DNA of 34,233 nt from an uncultured Caryophanales bacterium. Its GTDB lineage: Bacteria; Bacillota_I; Bacilli_A; RF39; UBA660. Positions 13,484-22,785 of this stretch are shown piece by piece (positions within the stretch are counted from its first letter, which is position 1; each line of letters begins with the position of its first letter). The DNA lies in NCBI GenBank assembly GCA_948433085.1, contig CAOJDP010000010.1, forward strand, positions 1-34,233, written 5' to 3'. The notes under the pieces are model-generated. The model saw only the letters and a program-made list of their open reading frames with translations, was not told the origin of the DNA and did no database searches. The position numbers and the translations under genes are program-made.

Positions 13484-15625
13484 TTAAGATTTATCACTGT
13501 TATATTTTTTTCCATACAATTTTCGATTCTGATCATTCGCAAGCACAAAATCAACTGTCCTTAATTCTTTATTTGCTGCTTTCACAATTACATCCACAGT
13601 ATCTCCTAAACGATAGCCTTTTTTATTTTTTATACCTCGTAAAGTAAGCGTTGATTCATCGTACAAATAATGATCGTCTGTCAAATCATCTACGCGAACC
13701 AAGCCTTCTACTAAATTAGGAAGCTCAATAAACATTCCAAAATTCATAATACCGCTAATCATTCCTGTATATTCTTCTCCTATATGACTTATCATATATT
13801 CAGCCTTTTTCATATCATCCACTTCACGTTCGCATTCAATCGAATCTCTTTCTTTTTCAGAAGCATGCTCACATAAAATTGGAAGTTCCCTTTCCCAATA
13901 ACTAACGGTTTCAGAATCTACCTGGTGATTGAATAAATATTTACGTAATAATCGATGCACTGTGGTATCTGGATATCTCCTAATTGGAGAGGTAAAATGT
14001 GTATAACATTTACTAGCAAGTCCAAAGTGCCCAATATTTGTAGAATCATAAACTGCTTTTTGCATACTTCTTAATAGCAAAGAGGATAAAATATGAAATT
14101 CTTTTTTATCACTTAATTGTCTTAAAATATCTTGCATCACTCTAGGATGCATTTTTTTCAAATCACCTTTTACATGATAGCCCAAACTACTTACAAAATT
14201 AAGGAATTTTGTTATCTTTTCTTCATTTGGTTCTCCATGGATACGGTAAACAAACGGAAGTTCCATAAAATAAATACAGGAAGCAACTGTTTCATTTGCT
14301 ACAATCATAAAATCTTCAATTAATTTCTCTCCTGTACCACGATTTCTTAAAACAACATCAATTGCTTCTCCTTTATCGTTTACAATAATTTTAGCCTCAT
14401 CGATATCAAAATCAATATACCCCTTTTCTTCCATATGATTTCTTAAAATATCACTAAGTTTTTTCATTTGAAGTAAAGCATCTTTATATGGCGCATATCC
14501 TTCTGGAACTATATTTTCTTCTAATACTTGATTCACTTTTTTATAGGTCATTTGTTTTCTAGAACGAATTACACTTTCAAATATGTCATAAGAAACAACA
14601 TTGCCCCTCAAATCAATTTCCATCACACAAGAAACTGCAAGTCTATCTTCTTCTGGATTTAAAGAACAAATCCCATTTGATAATTTATGTGGTAACATGG
14701 GAATAACTCTGTCTGCTAGGTAAACACTGGTCCCTCTATCATAGGCTTCTTCATTTAATTTACTTCCCTCTTTTACATAATAACTAACGTCTGCAATATG
14801 TACACCTAGTTCATAATTTCCGTTTTCCAATACTTGAATTGAAATTGCATCATCTATATCTTTCGTATCATCCCCATCTATTGTAAAAATTTCTCTATCA
14901 CGAAGATCTTTTCTACCCATCATTTCTTCTGTTTTTACAAAATCAGGAATCTCTTCTAATTCAGCCATCACTTCTTCATTAAATGTATCATTGATACCAT
15001 ATTTATTTACAATGGATAAAATGTCGACTCCAGGATCATTTTTGTGACCAATAATTTTGACAATTTCTCCATTATAGGTGTTATTTTTTAACTTATTGGT
15101 CACTTTTACCAAAACCTTATGACCAGCCATTGCACCCATACTTTTTTCTTTCGGAATTAATATACTCAATTTTATCTTTTCATCATCTAAAAGAATCGTT
15201 CCAACACCATCATTTACAGTATACTCCCCAACCATAAGTTTTAATTTTCGATCGACGATTTTTACAATTCTTCCTTCTAAATCAGTTCCCTTTTTAGATG
15301 TAATTTCAACAATTACCTTGTCTCCATGAATTGCATTATTCATACATGTAGGTGGAATAAAAACATCTTCATCTCCTTCAATATCGACAAATCCATATCC
15401 CTTTTTGGTTGCCATCATACGTCCTAGTTTTAAATGACTATTATTGAACAACATATAATTATCCTTATTTGTACGATACAATAAAAGCTCATCTTCCATC
15501 CGATTCAGTTCTTTCAATAATTCTTTAAATTCATCTACTGTTTTATAAGCTAAAGCATCATTAATTTCTGTAACAGATAATGCTTTCTTTTCCTGTTTCA
15601 ATATTTCTATTATTTGTTCTCTCAT
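13484..15625 (-). CDS. rnr: Ribonuclease R
   Basis: 3'-5' exoribonuclease of the RNB family, which degrades structured RNA and works with SmpB-tmRNA in clearing non-stop mRNAs. The N-terminal winged helix (1-65) is followed by two cold-shock OB domains (G-Y-G-F-V near 80). The RNB catalytic centre D-G-D-D-T-K-D-I-D-D-A near 255 has the metal-binding aspartates. A C-terminal S1 domain (G-M-I-S-G-I-M-N-F-G-M-F, about 625-700) ends the protein. The ATG at 15625 follows GAAGGTGATACC, nearly the same leader as smpB. 713 aa is normal. A likely promoter (TTTACA, 17 bp, AATAAT) lies just after the U32 gene stop. Confidence 0.96.
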   Translation of the reverse strand: MREQIIEILKQEKKALSVTEINDALAYKTVDEFKELLKELNRMEDELLLYRTNKDNYMLFNNSHLKLGRMMATKKGYGFVDIEGDEDVFIPPTCMNNAIHGDKVIVEITSKKGTDLEGRIVKIVDRKLKLMVGEYTVNDGVGTILLDDEKIKLSILIPKEKSMGAMAGHKVLVKVTNKLKNNTYNGEIVKIIGHKNDPGVDILSIVNKYGINDTFNEEVMAELEEIPDFVKTEEMMGRKDLRDREIFTIDGDDTKDIDDAISIQVLENGNYELGVHIADVSYYVKEGSKLNEEAYDRGTSVYLADRVIPMLPHKLSNGICSLNPEEDRLAVSCVMEIDLRGNVVSYDIFESVIRSRKQMTYKKVNQVLEENIVPEGYAPYKDALLQMKKLSDILRNHMEEKGYIDFDIDEAKIIVNDKGEAIDVVLRNRGTGEKLIEDFMIVANETVASCIYFMELPFVYRIHGEPNEEKITKFLNFVSSLGYHVKGDLKKMHPRVMQDILRQLSDKKEFHILSSLLLRSMQKAVYDSTNIGHFGLASKCYTHFTSPIRRYPDTTVHRLLRKYLFNHQVDSETVSYWERELPILCEHASEKERDSIECEREVDDMKKAEYMISHIGEEYTGMISGIMNFGMFIELPNLVEGLVRVDDLTDDHYLYDESTLTLRGIKNKKGYRLGDTVDVIVKAANKELRTVDFVLANDQNRKLYGKKYNSDKS

Positions 15626-15710
15626 GGTATCACCTTCTATTATCATTATAATTCATTTTTCTAAAAAAATATAGTATATTATTGGAATCTCAAAGAGAAA
15701 TGTAAACCAA

Positions 15711-17876
15711 TTAAGAAATATTATCAAAAGAAACTGTATTTACACCGATTGAAAACAATTGCTCTGGTATCAGTAAATCTTGTTTTTTATGATAGTAAAT
15801 TTTTGTATATGCATCTGATTTTCGTATTAAAAATTGATGTTTTTTTTCATCTTCCATTGTAAGGGAATTTGAAGTTTGATAATAAGAAGGCAAGTCAAAT
15901 TTTGTAATCATTACTTCAGGATATTCTGTAATTAAAACTTCTACATTTGGTTTTTTATGATAGCGTTTTTGATAGGCCTCAATCAATTCCTGAATTTGTG
16001 CTAGATTTAGTTCTAAAGAAAGTGTAACACGTTGAATTCCAAGACTATGAAGAAATGCGACTGCATAAGAATTTGTTACGTTTAATGAAAAATCAGAATA
16101 AATTGGATGATAATAATAAATACTTCCCAATTCTCTTGCTATCAGTGGAGAATCAATTGATTCAAATTCTGTAATTACTCTAGGTAATTGATAAATATAA
16201 TGAGAATCTTCTTTCCACTTTTCATACATTTTTTTATCTTCCATGTATATTTGTTTATATTGGAAATCCCCTTTAATTTTCCCATCTTTCGTATGTATAG
16301 TATAACCCTGGTCTTCTATCCATTCTGGTACATTAATTGTATATTTTCCCCTATAACAATCTCTTTTATAGATTCTTTTTTCATTCAATTGTTCTATTGC
16401 TTGTCTACGAATTTGATTCAATTCTTGTATAGGGACAAAAACATTTTGGTCCATCTCAAAATCCAAATTTGTTAATCTATATACGGTATCTCCTAATTTA
16501 TTGAACTGTTCATATATACGTTCTTTACTAACGGGTAGTTTTTTTGCCTCTGTGACAGGAATTGTTCCCCTTACTGTAACTGTATGAAATCCATCATAGA
16601 TTTGATATTGTAGGCAGCACCCTATTTTCACTGTCAACTTTCCATCGATTGGAACTTTTCTAGGTTTACTAGCGATTTCCTTTTGAATAGCAAGTAATTC
16701 ATTGAAATCACTTGTTAATACAAGTGCATCTCCTTTTTGAAATGCCCCTTTCAAGAAAAAAGAAATTTCTTCATTTGTTTTTCCACTGTTTACTAATTTT
16801 TTATTTTGATATATTTTATTTAATATACAACCTTTATCTTCTTGTTTTCCTAAAATACGTATTCCATCGTTTTGATGTAGTGTACACATTAATTTACAAG
16901 TAACCCATCCTTTTTTGTAACAAATAACTTCTCCTACTTTTATACCAATATGATTAGGCCGTTTTGGATTGATCCATTTTGAATTCGATTCATGAAATAG
17001 AAATCCTTTGGTAAATCCTCTATGAAACAATTTTTTTAATGTATTTATTTCTATATCTGTGATTGTAATGTGTTTTGTATCACAATACTGATCAATGGCT
17101 TTACGATAAAGTTTTGTTACATAATATACATACTCTGGTCTTTTCATTCGACCTTCTATTTTAAGGCTATCTACTCCAATTTCAATCAGTTTTCCGATAT
17201 TGTCCAAGCTATTTAAATCCTTAGGACTTAAAACATAGGGATCCATATTTATTTTTCTACCATTATTATATAGTGTATAAGGCATTCTACAACACTGTGT
17301 ACAGGTTCCCCTATTTCCACTTCTTCCACCAATCATACTACTCATTAAACATTGACCAGAATAACAAAAACACAAAGCTCCATGAATGAATATTTCAAGT
17401 TCTATATTTGTATTTTGCTTAATATTACATATTGTATCCATATCTGTTTCACGGGCAAGAACGACTCTTTTTAATCCTAAACTTTGCGCAGCCTTTACCC
17501 CTTCAATATTATGAATATGCATTTGTGTGGAGGCATGAATTTCCAAGTTGGGATATATTTTGCGAACTAAATCCATCATGCCTAAATCTTGCACAATAAT
17601 CGCGTCTACATTATTACGATATAAAAAATCAATGTAGGTCATAAATCTATCTACTTCATTTTCATAGACTAAAGTATTGACAGTTACATAAACTTTCACA
17701 CCATAGAGGTGTGCATATTTTACTGCTTCTATGATAGCTTCGTCTGAAAAATTACCTGCAAAACTTCTAGCTCCAAATGCATGGCCACCTAAATAAACAG
17801 CGTCACATCCTCCTTGTACAGCTGCATATAAACATTCCATATTTCCAGCAGGACTTAATAATTCTGGTTTTTTCAT
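15711..17876 (-). CDS. Peptidase U32 family protein, RlhA-like
   Basis: A 722-aa U32 protein with K-P-E-L-L-S-P-A-G at the N terminus, G-C-D-A-V-Y-L-G-G, and V-Y-V-T-V-N-T-L. The cysteine cluster C-F-C-Y-S-G-Q-C followed by C-T-Q-C-C-R lies near residues 165-205, and I-E-G-R-M-K-R-P-E-Y near 260. A further ~350 residues follow (DUF3656-type and C-terminal regions). In E. coli RlhA this architecture hydroxylates 23S rRNA C2501. U32 proteins are now generally seen as iron-sulfur RNA-modification enzymes rather than proteases. The start at 17876 follows AGGAG by 8 nt; an upstream in-frame start would add a basic, unconserved stretch. The neighbouring rnr fits an RNA role. Confidence 0.88.
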   Translation of the reverse strand: MKKPELLSPAGNMECLYAAVQGGCDAVYLGGHAFGARSFAGNFSDEAIIEAVKYAHLYGVKVYVTVNTLVYENEVDRFMTYIDFLYRNNVDAIIVQDLGMMDLVRKIYPNLEIHASTQMHIHNIEGVKAAQSLGLKRVVLARETDMDTICNIKQNTNIELEIFIHGALCFCYSGQCLMSSMIGGRSGNRGTCTQCCRMPYTLYNNGRKINMDPYVLSPKDLNSLDNIGKLIEIGVDSLKIEGRMKRPEYVYYVTKLYRKAIDQYCDTKHITITDIEINTLKKLFHRGFTKGFLFHESNSKWINPKRPNHIGIKVGEVICYKKGWVTCKLMCTLHQNDGIRILGKQEDKGCILNKIYQNKKLVNSGKTNEEISFFLKGAFQKGDALVLTSDFNELLAIQKEIASKPRKVPIDGKLTVKIGCCLQYQIYDGFHTVTVRGTIPVTEAKKLPVSKERIYEQFNKLGDTVYRLTNLDFEMDQNVFVPIQELNQIRRQAIEQLNEKRIYKRDCYRGKYTINVPEWIEDQGYTIHTKDGKIKGDFQYKQIYMEDKKMYEKWKEDSHYIYQLPRVITEFESIDSPLIARELGSIYYYHPIYSDFSLNVTNSYAVAFLHSLGIQRVTLSLELNLAQIQELIEAYQKRYHKKPNVEVLITEYPEVMITKFDLPSYYQTSNSLTMEDEKKHQFLIRKSDAYTKIYYHKKQDLLIPEQLFSIGVNTVSFDNIS

Positions 17877-17950
17877 TGTGACAACTCCTAATCTAATTGA
17901 TTTTCTAATAAGGTTTATAAATTTTTTTCTATCTAATAGCACAAAATCAT

Positions 17951-18169
17951 ATTGATATTCTCATAACAAAGGCAGTCATAGATAACTATAAAGGTCTCCA
18001 TGCTTTCACAGAGAAACGAATTCAACTAACGATTGCAAATAAAGGGTATATTGGGATTATAGAAGAAGTTCTTAAAAAAAGTGAAAAAAAATTAATTAGA
18101 AAAATAGTAAAATCAAGTTCTAAAATATTCATACGCTTATTGGATAAGTCCACTAAAGATTTTCGCTAA
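17951..18169 (+). pseudogene. Orphan open frame without a start, gene remnant
   Basis: A 72-codon open frame on the plus strand ends at TAA 18167-18169, with no start codon or ribosome site in front. It encodes I-D-N-Y-K-G-L, F-T-E-K-R-I-Q-L and a Lys-rich tail. The I-D-N-Y-K-G ... R-I-Q-L pattern is faintly like YabP/YqfC-type sporulation proteins, but this is a weak visual match. It lies between the divergent-looking ends of the U32 and S66 genes. Probably a decayed fragment; it could also be chance. Confidence 0.3.
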
Positions 18170-18211
18170 ACATTTAACATCTAGTCAATATTTTGGATAT
18201 TTATTTACTTT

Positions 18212-19300
18212 TTATATATTTTTATCTTTTCTAAAAATAGACTCATTAATGAATATTTTTTTATTATCATAGTCTATTGTTGCTTCTGCATCATAAGGAA
18301 TAATGCATCTTGGAACTGAATGCCCAAAGTTAACGTTAAATAGCACAGGTGTATTTAAATCTTCAAATACCTTTTTATATACTTCTTTGTATTGTTCGTA
18401 GTATTGTTCATCTTGTGGTTTTCCAACAATAATTCCTTTAACTAGGCTTAATATATTTCTACTTTTGAGTTCCAATAACATTTGTTCTAATGCTTCAGGT
18501 TTTGGCTTTTCTTCTGATGTTTCTAAAAATAATATTTTTTCTCTCCATTCTTTATCTGTTGGAAATATTTTATATTTTTCAAAAATTTGTGGTTCATCAC
18601 CGTATCTATTCCCTGTATAATCATCATATATACTTTCAATACATCCGCCGTACAATTTACCTGTAACTTTGCCAGCTCCATTTAAAACTTCATATCCGTG
18701 TTCTTCTTTGCAACTTGTTCTTGGTTTCCCTATTTCTTCAACACCAAAACTTTCTCTTTCTCTATACCAAATAGGACTTGATATTATTTCATAATTTGAA
18801 TCATTTGAAAAAAATTTATTAAACTGTTCTTTTGTATAAGGAAGCATATCATTATCAAGTTCTGCTAAATCAACTATTACACAAGGTCCATAAAAGGTGG
18901 ATAGCCCTAATTTATTTAGCATTAAATGGTTATTCGTTGTATCTGAAAATCCAGTAAATATTTTAGGATTATTTCTGACTGCTTCTTTAAATTCTTCGTC
19001 TTCCATTAGATAAGGAATCGTTCTATAGGTATCATCTCCACCAATCGCACATATAATTCCTTTTATACTATCATCTATAAATGCTTGCTTTAGATCGCTT
19101 GCTCTTGCTTCTGGGTGTTCTTTTATAAAATCAATGCCTTTTAACGCATTTGGCATAATAACTGGTTTTAACCCAAAGTCTTTTAATCTTTTAATTGCGA
19201 TATCTAATTCATGCTTACAAAAAGGCATCCCAAGTAATCCACTTGATAAACTTACTATCGCTATCTTATCACCCTTATTTAATTTTTGTGGTTTCCTCAT
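18212..19300 (-). CDS. S66 peptidase (LD-carboxypeptidase / MccF-like)
   Basis: A 362-aa serine peptidase of family S66, which includes murein LD-carboxypeptidases and the microcin C7 immunity enzyme MccF. Visible marks are K-I-A-I-V-S-L-S-S-G, A-I-G-G-D-D-T-Y-R, the nucleophile Ser in G-F-S-D-T-T-N-N-H (about residue 120), L-Y-G-G-C-I-E-S with the Glu (about 225), and F-G-H-S with the His (about 335), completing the Ser-Glu-His triad. The G-G-C-I-E-S form is closer to MccF-like members than to LdcA. The ATG at 19300 is 9 nt after AGGAG, and a -10 TATAAT lies just upstream. It sits beside the outermost ghost of the secA end, so it marks the old chromosomal flank of the array. Confidence 0.9.
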   Translation of the reverse strand: MRKPQKLNKGDKIAIVSLSSGLLGMPFCKHELDIAIKRLKDFGLKPVIMPNALKGIDFIKEHPEARASDLKQAFIDDSIKGIICAIGGDDTYRTIPYLMEDEEFKEAVRNNPKIFTGFSDTTNNHLMLNKLGLSTFYGPCVIVDLAELDNDMLPYTKEQFNKFFSNDSNYEIISSPIWYRERESFGVEEIGKPRTSCKEEHGYEVLNGAGKVTGKLYGGCIESIYDDYTGNRYGDEPQIFEKYKIFPTDKEWREKILFLETSEEKPKPEALEQMLLELKSRNILSLVKGIIVGKPQDEQYYEQYKEVYKKVFEDLNTPVLFNVNFGHSVPRCIIPYDAEATIDYDNKKIFINESIFRKDKNI

Positions 19301-19364
19301 AATTATCAACTCCTATATATATATTATAACATCAATTATATAAAAAAAGGAGGTACGCAGTTAA

Positions 19365-19430
19365 AATGTTGTCTACATCCTTATTTTATCTTATGTTCCA
19401 CAACATTGCTTATACTTTTTTCCAAACCAC
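19365..19430 (-). repeat. Ghost secA 3' end, copy A (outermost)
   Basis: On the minus strand, GTGGTTTGG-AAAAAAGTA then a degraded version of the codons for Q-C-C-G, then ATAAGATAAAATAAGGATG. This is the same order as the real secA end, but with one deletion and several changes. It lies next to the S66 gene and probably is the original chromosomal right junction of the array. Confidence 0.65.
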
Positions 19431-19442
19431 GAGAAGTAGATT

Positions 19443-19545
19443 TTCCTATATTATCAATACATCTAATATTTATAATATTATTGATATTTCTAGTTTTTTA
19501 GGACTAGGTATTTCCTATATTATCGATATTATTAGTATCATTTTT
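19443..19545. repeat. Distal end repeat of the array units, copy in E3
   Basis: About 103 bp, roughly 88 percent identical by eye to 22583-22683. It contains the inverted pair TATCAATA / TATTGATA and the shared stretch TTTTTTAGGACTAGGTA (one base different in the partner). In both cases it directly precedes, on the minus strand, a ghost secA 3' end. Confidence 0.8.
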
Positions 19546-19547
19546 AA

Positions 19548-19736
19548 TACCTCAATTTTTATAAAAAGGATATCAACAAATTTATTTTTGCTGACATCCT
19601 TTATTTTCAATGAATCTTGTCCACATTTTATTTAATCGGTTGACAAACAACAAATTTGTTACCTTTTTAAAATTTAACTTTTCCTTATTTTATACTACTT
19701 TCCGCAACATTGCCTATATTTCTTTCCCGAACCACA
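19548..19736 (-). repeat. Ghost secA 3' end, copy B, with UTR and terminator
   Basis: It matches the true secA 3' end (26374-26561) along its whole length of about 189 bp, about 80 percent by eye. The first 20 bases TGTGGTTCGGGAAAGAAATA (19736-19717) are identical. It still encodes C-G-S-G-K-K-Y-R-Q-C-C-G-K and a stop. The terminator stem AAGGATGTC/ATATCCTT is retained in part. Upstream of the 20-bp match all similarity to secA stops at once. Confidence 0.85.
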
Positions 19737-19972
19737 AGTTGAAGCAAATCCAGTATATATAGTATTTATGTTATTTATTATATTATTGGTATTTCTTTAT
19801 TTTATGGATTCCGTAACATCAGTATTTGTGGTATTTATAGTATTATTGTTACTATAAATTATTTCTTATCAGCAAACATTTGGCAAACATTGTTTGCATC
19901 CTTCACTCACTAAGATTATATTACAAATATTTATTTTTTGTTTTTTTATTTATTAATAAGTAGCAATTAATT

Positions 19973-21240
19973 CTAATATTTAATAATCGTATTTATTATA
20001 TCCGATTTAACTATTTGTTCAAACGATTCGTTAGCACATTTTTTTGTTTCTTCATTGCTAATATTATAATAATTTTCTGTGGTTTCTACTCTACTATGTC
20101 CAAGTACACTAGACACATCTTTAATTTCAATTCCACTTCGTAATGTCTTAGTTGTAAAGCTTCCTCTTAAATCATAAAATCTACAATTCTTTATATTTAG
20201 TTCTTCATGGATAATTTTAAAAGGATATCTAAGCATATCTGTTCTAGAACATTTCCCATTCTTTTTTGTAAAAACTAAACTAACTTGTTTTCTATTTTTA
20301 GATTTATGCTTAAGATCAACTATTTTATACTCTACAAGCTTACCATATTTATTTTTAATTTCTTCTAAAGAATAATTATGATAGCTTTTTCTGTATAGTT
20401 TTTTGTTATTTTCTTGATTCTTTTTGTAGTTTTGCAAAGCCATTTTTAAAGTGTCACAGATATAAACATATCTACAACTACCTTGTGTTTTAGTCGTACC
20501 TAAATACCATCTACCAGTTTCATCGCTTTTCCTTGCATATATTGTTTTATTAACTTTTATTATTTGTTTTTCTAAGTCTATATCATCCCATGTCAATGCT
20601 AATACTTCTCCTGTTCTCATTCCTGTATAACATGCAGTTAAAAATGTACAAGTAAAAGTATAGTTATTTTTGAACCTTAATAGTATCGTATCAATTTCTT
20701 CTTGGGTATAGATATATTTTACATCGTTTTTTTTACCTCAAAAAAATAGACTCTTGGCAATTGTAAATCAGCAGCCAGATTGTTTTCAATAAATCTAAAA
20801 TAATAAGCAGCATCTCTGAGTGAACTCCTAATTACCTTTTGATAATTTCTTAATGCATCTTTTGAATTTACTCTTTGAGCAATTCTAAGTAGTACTTGAT
20901 TTAAAATATATGGTGTTATATAAGCAAGTTTATATTTACCCATTTCTTTTTTTTATGGTTTCAAACGCTTCAGAATATCTTTTTGCTGTTGTATATTTAT
21001 AATTAATTTCAAAATACTCCTTCATCCAATAATCTAAATAATCGGAATATGACATTTGTGATTGTCTAAATGTTACACCTCCATTAATATACTTTTCATA
21101 AGCAAGTTGTCCAGATGAATATCTTCATTCTGAGTTTTAAATCCTGACTTATTAATAAACTTCCTTTTACCATTAATAGTTCCAATCTCAAATTGATATT
21201 GATAAACCTTTCCTCTTTTTCTTACATTTACTCTTCTCAT
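19973..21240 (-). pseudogene. Tyrosine integrase of E2, three frame breaks
   Basis: Homologue of the E1 integrase, same domains. It starts at 21240 (AAAGGA before ATG) with an arm-binding domain R-K-R-G-K-V-Y-Q-Y. Breaks: a one-base loss near 21120; an A8 run (20947-20954) that needs A7; and an A8 run (20727-20734) that needs a -1 shift. The last is at exactly the site used in E1. With all three repaired the product is about 422 aa. The catalytic part has G-M-R-T-G-E, Y-D-L-R-G-S (Tyr where HxxR normally has His), L-G-H-S-R and E-N-Y-Y. The first two breaks look like decay; the third may be programmed. Confidence 0.8.
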
Positions 21241-21249
21241 ATAATCATC

Positions 21250-21300
21250 CTTTCCTTTTCTATATAAAACAAAAGAGCATTAACATTGTCTGTTAACACT
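21250..21300 (-). terminator. Terminator between the KilA-N gene and the E2 integrase
   Basis: On the minus strand AGAGTGTTAACA ... TGTTAATGCTCT pairs with a small internal mismatch and is followed by TTTTGTTTT. It separates the two genes of E2. Confidence 0.55.
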
Positions 21301-21307
21301 CTCTATT

Positions 21308-22360
21308 TTAATCAATTAATAATTCTTTTTCTTCATTAACTTGTTTTTGTAATAATTCTAATTCTTTGATATTCTTATTGTCTTTTAATACTTTCATTTG
21401 TCTTCTTGCTGAATTATTGAGTCTAACAAGTCTTTCATTTTGAGGTACTTTTTCTTCAATCAATAGAGCATTCGTATTTTGAAGATTATTTAATATCACT
21501 AAATGTAATAAATCAGTGTAATCTCTAATATTTCCTTCTTTTGCAAGTTTTGGATTATTATCTCTCCATTCTTTAGCTGTCATACCAAATAATGCAACAT
21601 TTAAAACATCAGCTTCTTCAGCATATACAAATTTCTTTTGTGCTTCAGTAAGCGTTGGAACTATATAAGTTTTTACTGCATCAGTGTAATCTCTAATATT
21701 TCCTTCTTTTGCAAGTTTTGGATTATTATCTCTCCATTCTTTAGCTGTCATACCAAATAATGCAACATTTAAAACATCAGCTTCTTCAGCATATACAAAT
21801 TTCTTTTGTGCTTCAGTAAGCGTTGGAACTATATAAGTTTTTACTGCATCAGTGTGAACTACATAATTTAACTTTGAAAGTATTCTATTAGCTTGCCAAT
21901 CTATTTTTTCTTGATATGCTTCATTAGTTTTTAATCTTTCAAATTCAGTTATTAAATATAATTTGAATTCTGGAGATAACCAACTAGCAAATTCAAAGGC
22001 AATATCTGGATGAGCAAAAGTTCCAATGCTATATCTTCCACCTTTAGAGATAATGCCTATTGCATTGGTTCTTTTAATCCATTGAGATGGAGACATTGCA
22101 AAAGAGTTTCTACCATACTCAGTTTTAATTTGGTCGAATTCGACCAAATTAAAATCAGGATTATGAATTTCTTCCCATAAACCAATGTAATCAATAGTTG
22201 TAATTCTTCTTAGCCAATTCTTTACTGTAAAAGATGGATCACTAGAATTTTGATACTTAGCCAAATCTGTTAATGAAATATAATTTACATTTCCTACTCT
22301 TAAAATTCCTACTTTATTTTCTTTTACAATTATTTCCGCTATTACTTCATCTTTTTTCAA
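21308..22360 (-). CDS. KilA-N domain protein with an internal tandem duplication
   Basis: A KilA-N family protein, a DNA-binding-type domain common in phages and mobile elements. I-S-L-T-D-L-A-K-Y begins the domain, followed by W-L-R-R, N-S-F-A-M-S-P-S-Q-W, G-R-Y-S-I-G-T-F-A-H-P-D-I-A-F-E-F-A-S-W-L-S-P-E-F, and L-I-T-E-F-E-R-L-K (about residues 25-150). The C-terminal part is helical. A 56-residue block is present twice in tandem without change, so the protein is 350 aa; with one copy it would be 294, which I take as the usual length. The frame is intact. Cargo of E2; its function there is unknown (regulation, superinfection control and defence are possibilities). Confidence 0.85.
   Translation of the reverse strand: MKKDEVIAEIIVKENKVGILRVGNVNYISLTDLAKYQNSSDPSFTVKNWLRRITTIDYIGLWEEIHNPDFNLVEFDQIKTEYGRNSFAMSPSQWIKRTNAIGIISKGGRYSIGTFAHPDIAFEFASWLSPEFKLYLITEFERLKTNEAYQEKIDWQANRILSKLNYVVHTDAVKTYIVPTLTEAQKKFVYAEEADVLNVALFGMTAKEWRDNNPKLAKEGNIRDYTDAVKTYIVPTLTEAQKKFVYAEEADVLNVALFGMTAKEWRDNNPKLAKEGNIRDYTDLLHLVILNNLQNTNALLIEEKVPQNERLVRLNNSARRQMKVLKDNKNIKELELLQKQVNEEKELLID
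21513..21848. repeat. Exact 168-bp tandem duplication inside the KilA-N gene
   Basis: 21513-21680 and 21681-21848 appear identical, and a third start TCAGTGT follows at 21849. 168 is divisible by three, so the frame is kept. The identity implies a very recent event, in contrast with the old, diverged repeats around it, or an assembly artefact. Confidence 0.9.
22123..22154. repeat. Perfect 32-bp palindrome in the KilA-N coding region
   Basis: TTTTAATTTGGTCGAA followed by its exact reverse complement, with no loop. It lies in the codons for N-L-V-E-F-D-Q-I-K near residue 75. Confidence 0.9.
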
Positions 22361-22394
22361 TAGATATTACCTCACTTTCTTGAATTTTAAAAGG

Positions 22395-22570
22395 ATGTTC
22401 ACATATTTTTTCTGTTTACATCCTTTATTTTAGGGCATTTAAGCCATATTTTTTAATTACTTGCAAACAAATTTAAATTTGTTAACATTTTTTAACTTTG
22501 CAAAACTCTTGCAAATCCTTTATTTATCTTACTTTCCGCAGCAATTTTTGTACTTTTTGCCCGAACCACA
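22395..22570 (-). repeat. Ghost secA 3' end, copy C, with UTR and terminator
   Basis: On the minus strand TGTGGTTCGGGCAAAAAGTA (22570-22551) matches the secA core in 17 of 20 bases and continues as codons for K-N-C-C-G-K and TAA. After an AAATTTAAATTT-type palindrome comes an AAAGGATGT/ACATCCTTT hairpin equivalent to the secA terminator. It separates E1 from E2. Confidence 0.8.
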
Positions 22571-22582
22571 AGAACTTTGTAC

Positions 22583-22683
22583 TCCCATATTATCAATACT
22601 TACAATATTTATAATATTATTGATATTTCTAAGTTTTTAGGACTAGGTAATTCCTATATTATCCGTATTATTAGTATTATTTC
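22583..22683. repeat. Distal end repeat of the array units, copy in E1
   Basis: Counterpart of 19443-19545, with the same TATCAATA / TATTGATA inverted pair and GGACTAGGTA stretch. Such conserved ends are expected to be recombinase-binding sequence. Confidence 0.8.
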
Positions 22684-22703
22684 TATTATAAATATTTCTC
22701 TAC

Positions 22704-22732
22704 TGTGGACAAATTGAGGACATTGTCCACAT
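22704..22732. repeat. Inverted repeat at the distal side of E1
   Basis: GTGGACAA ... TTGTCCAC is a perfect 8-bp pair. The motif TTGTCCACATT recurs in the secA UTR (26441-26451) and in ghost B (19617-19627). An analogous pair with different bases, GCAAACA/TGTTTGC followed by CATCCTTCACT, lies at the same place in E2 (about 19874-19899). Confidence 0.6.
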
Positions 22733-22785
22733 TCGTTCACTGTGATAAGTATATCATAATTTTAATATTTTATAAAATGTGCAAA

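Larger units (their letters stand above)
19431..19736 (-). mobile_element. E3: cargo-free 0.3-kb unit of the secA-end array
   Basis: It consists only of the two ends seen in the larger units. At 19548-19736 is a secA-type 3' end with UTR and terminator. At 19443-19545 is the AT-rich distal segment that also ends E1. Nothing is encoded between them. It is either an internal deletion product or a non-autonomous mini-element moved by a partner integrase. Confidence 0.55.
19737..22570 (-). mobile_element. E2: decayed integrative element (KilA-N protein, integrase)
   Basis: The unit runs from ghost copy C to ghost copy B and holds, on the minus strand, a secA-type 3' end with terminator, a KilA-N gene, and a frameshifted integrase gene. 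An inverted repeat GCAAACA...TGTTTGC follows at about 19874-19899, then an AT-rich end (19741-19860). Gene order and ends parallel E1. The multiply shifted integrase suggests it no longer moves by itself. Confidence 0.65.

Noticed and set aside
19441-19640. Plus-strand open frames of about 90 codons in the array
   Set aside because: They run across the ghost secA end and terminator repeats and encode only Ile/Ser/Phe-rich composition; shadows, not genes.
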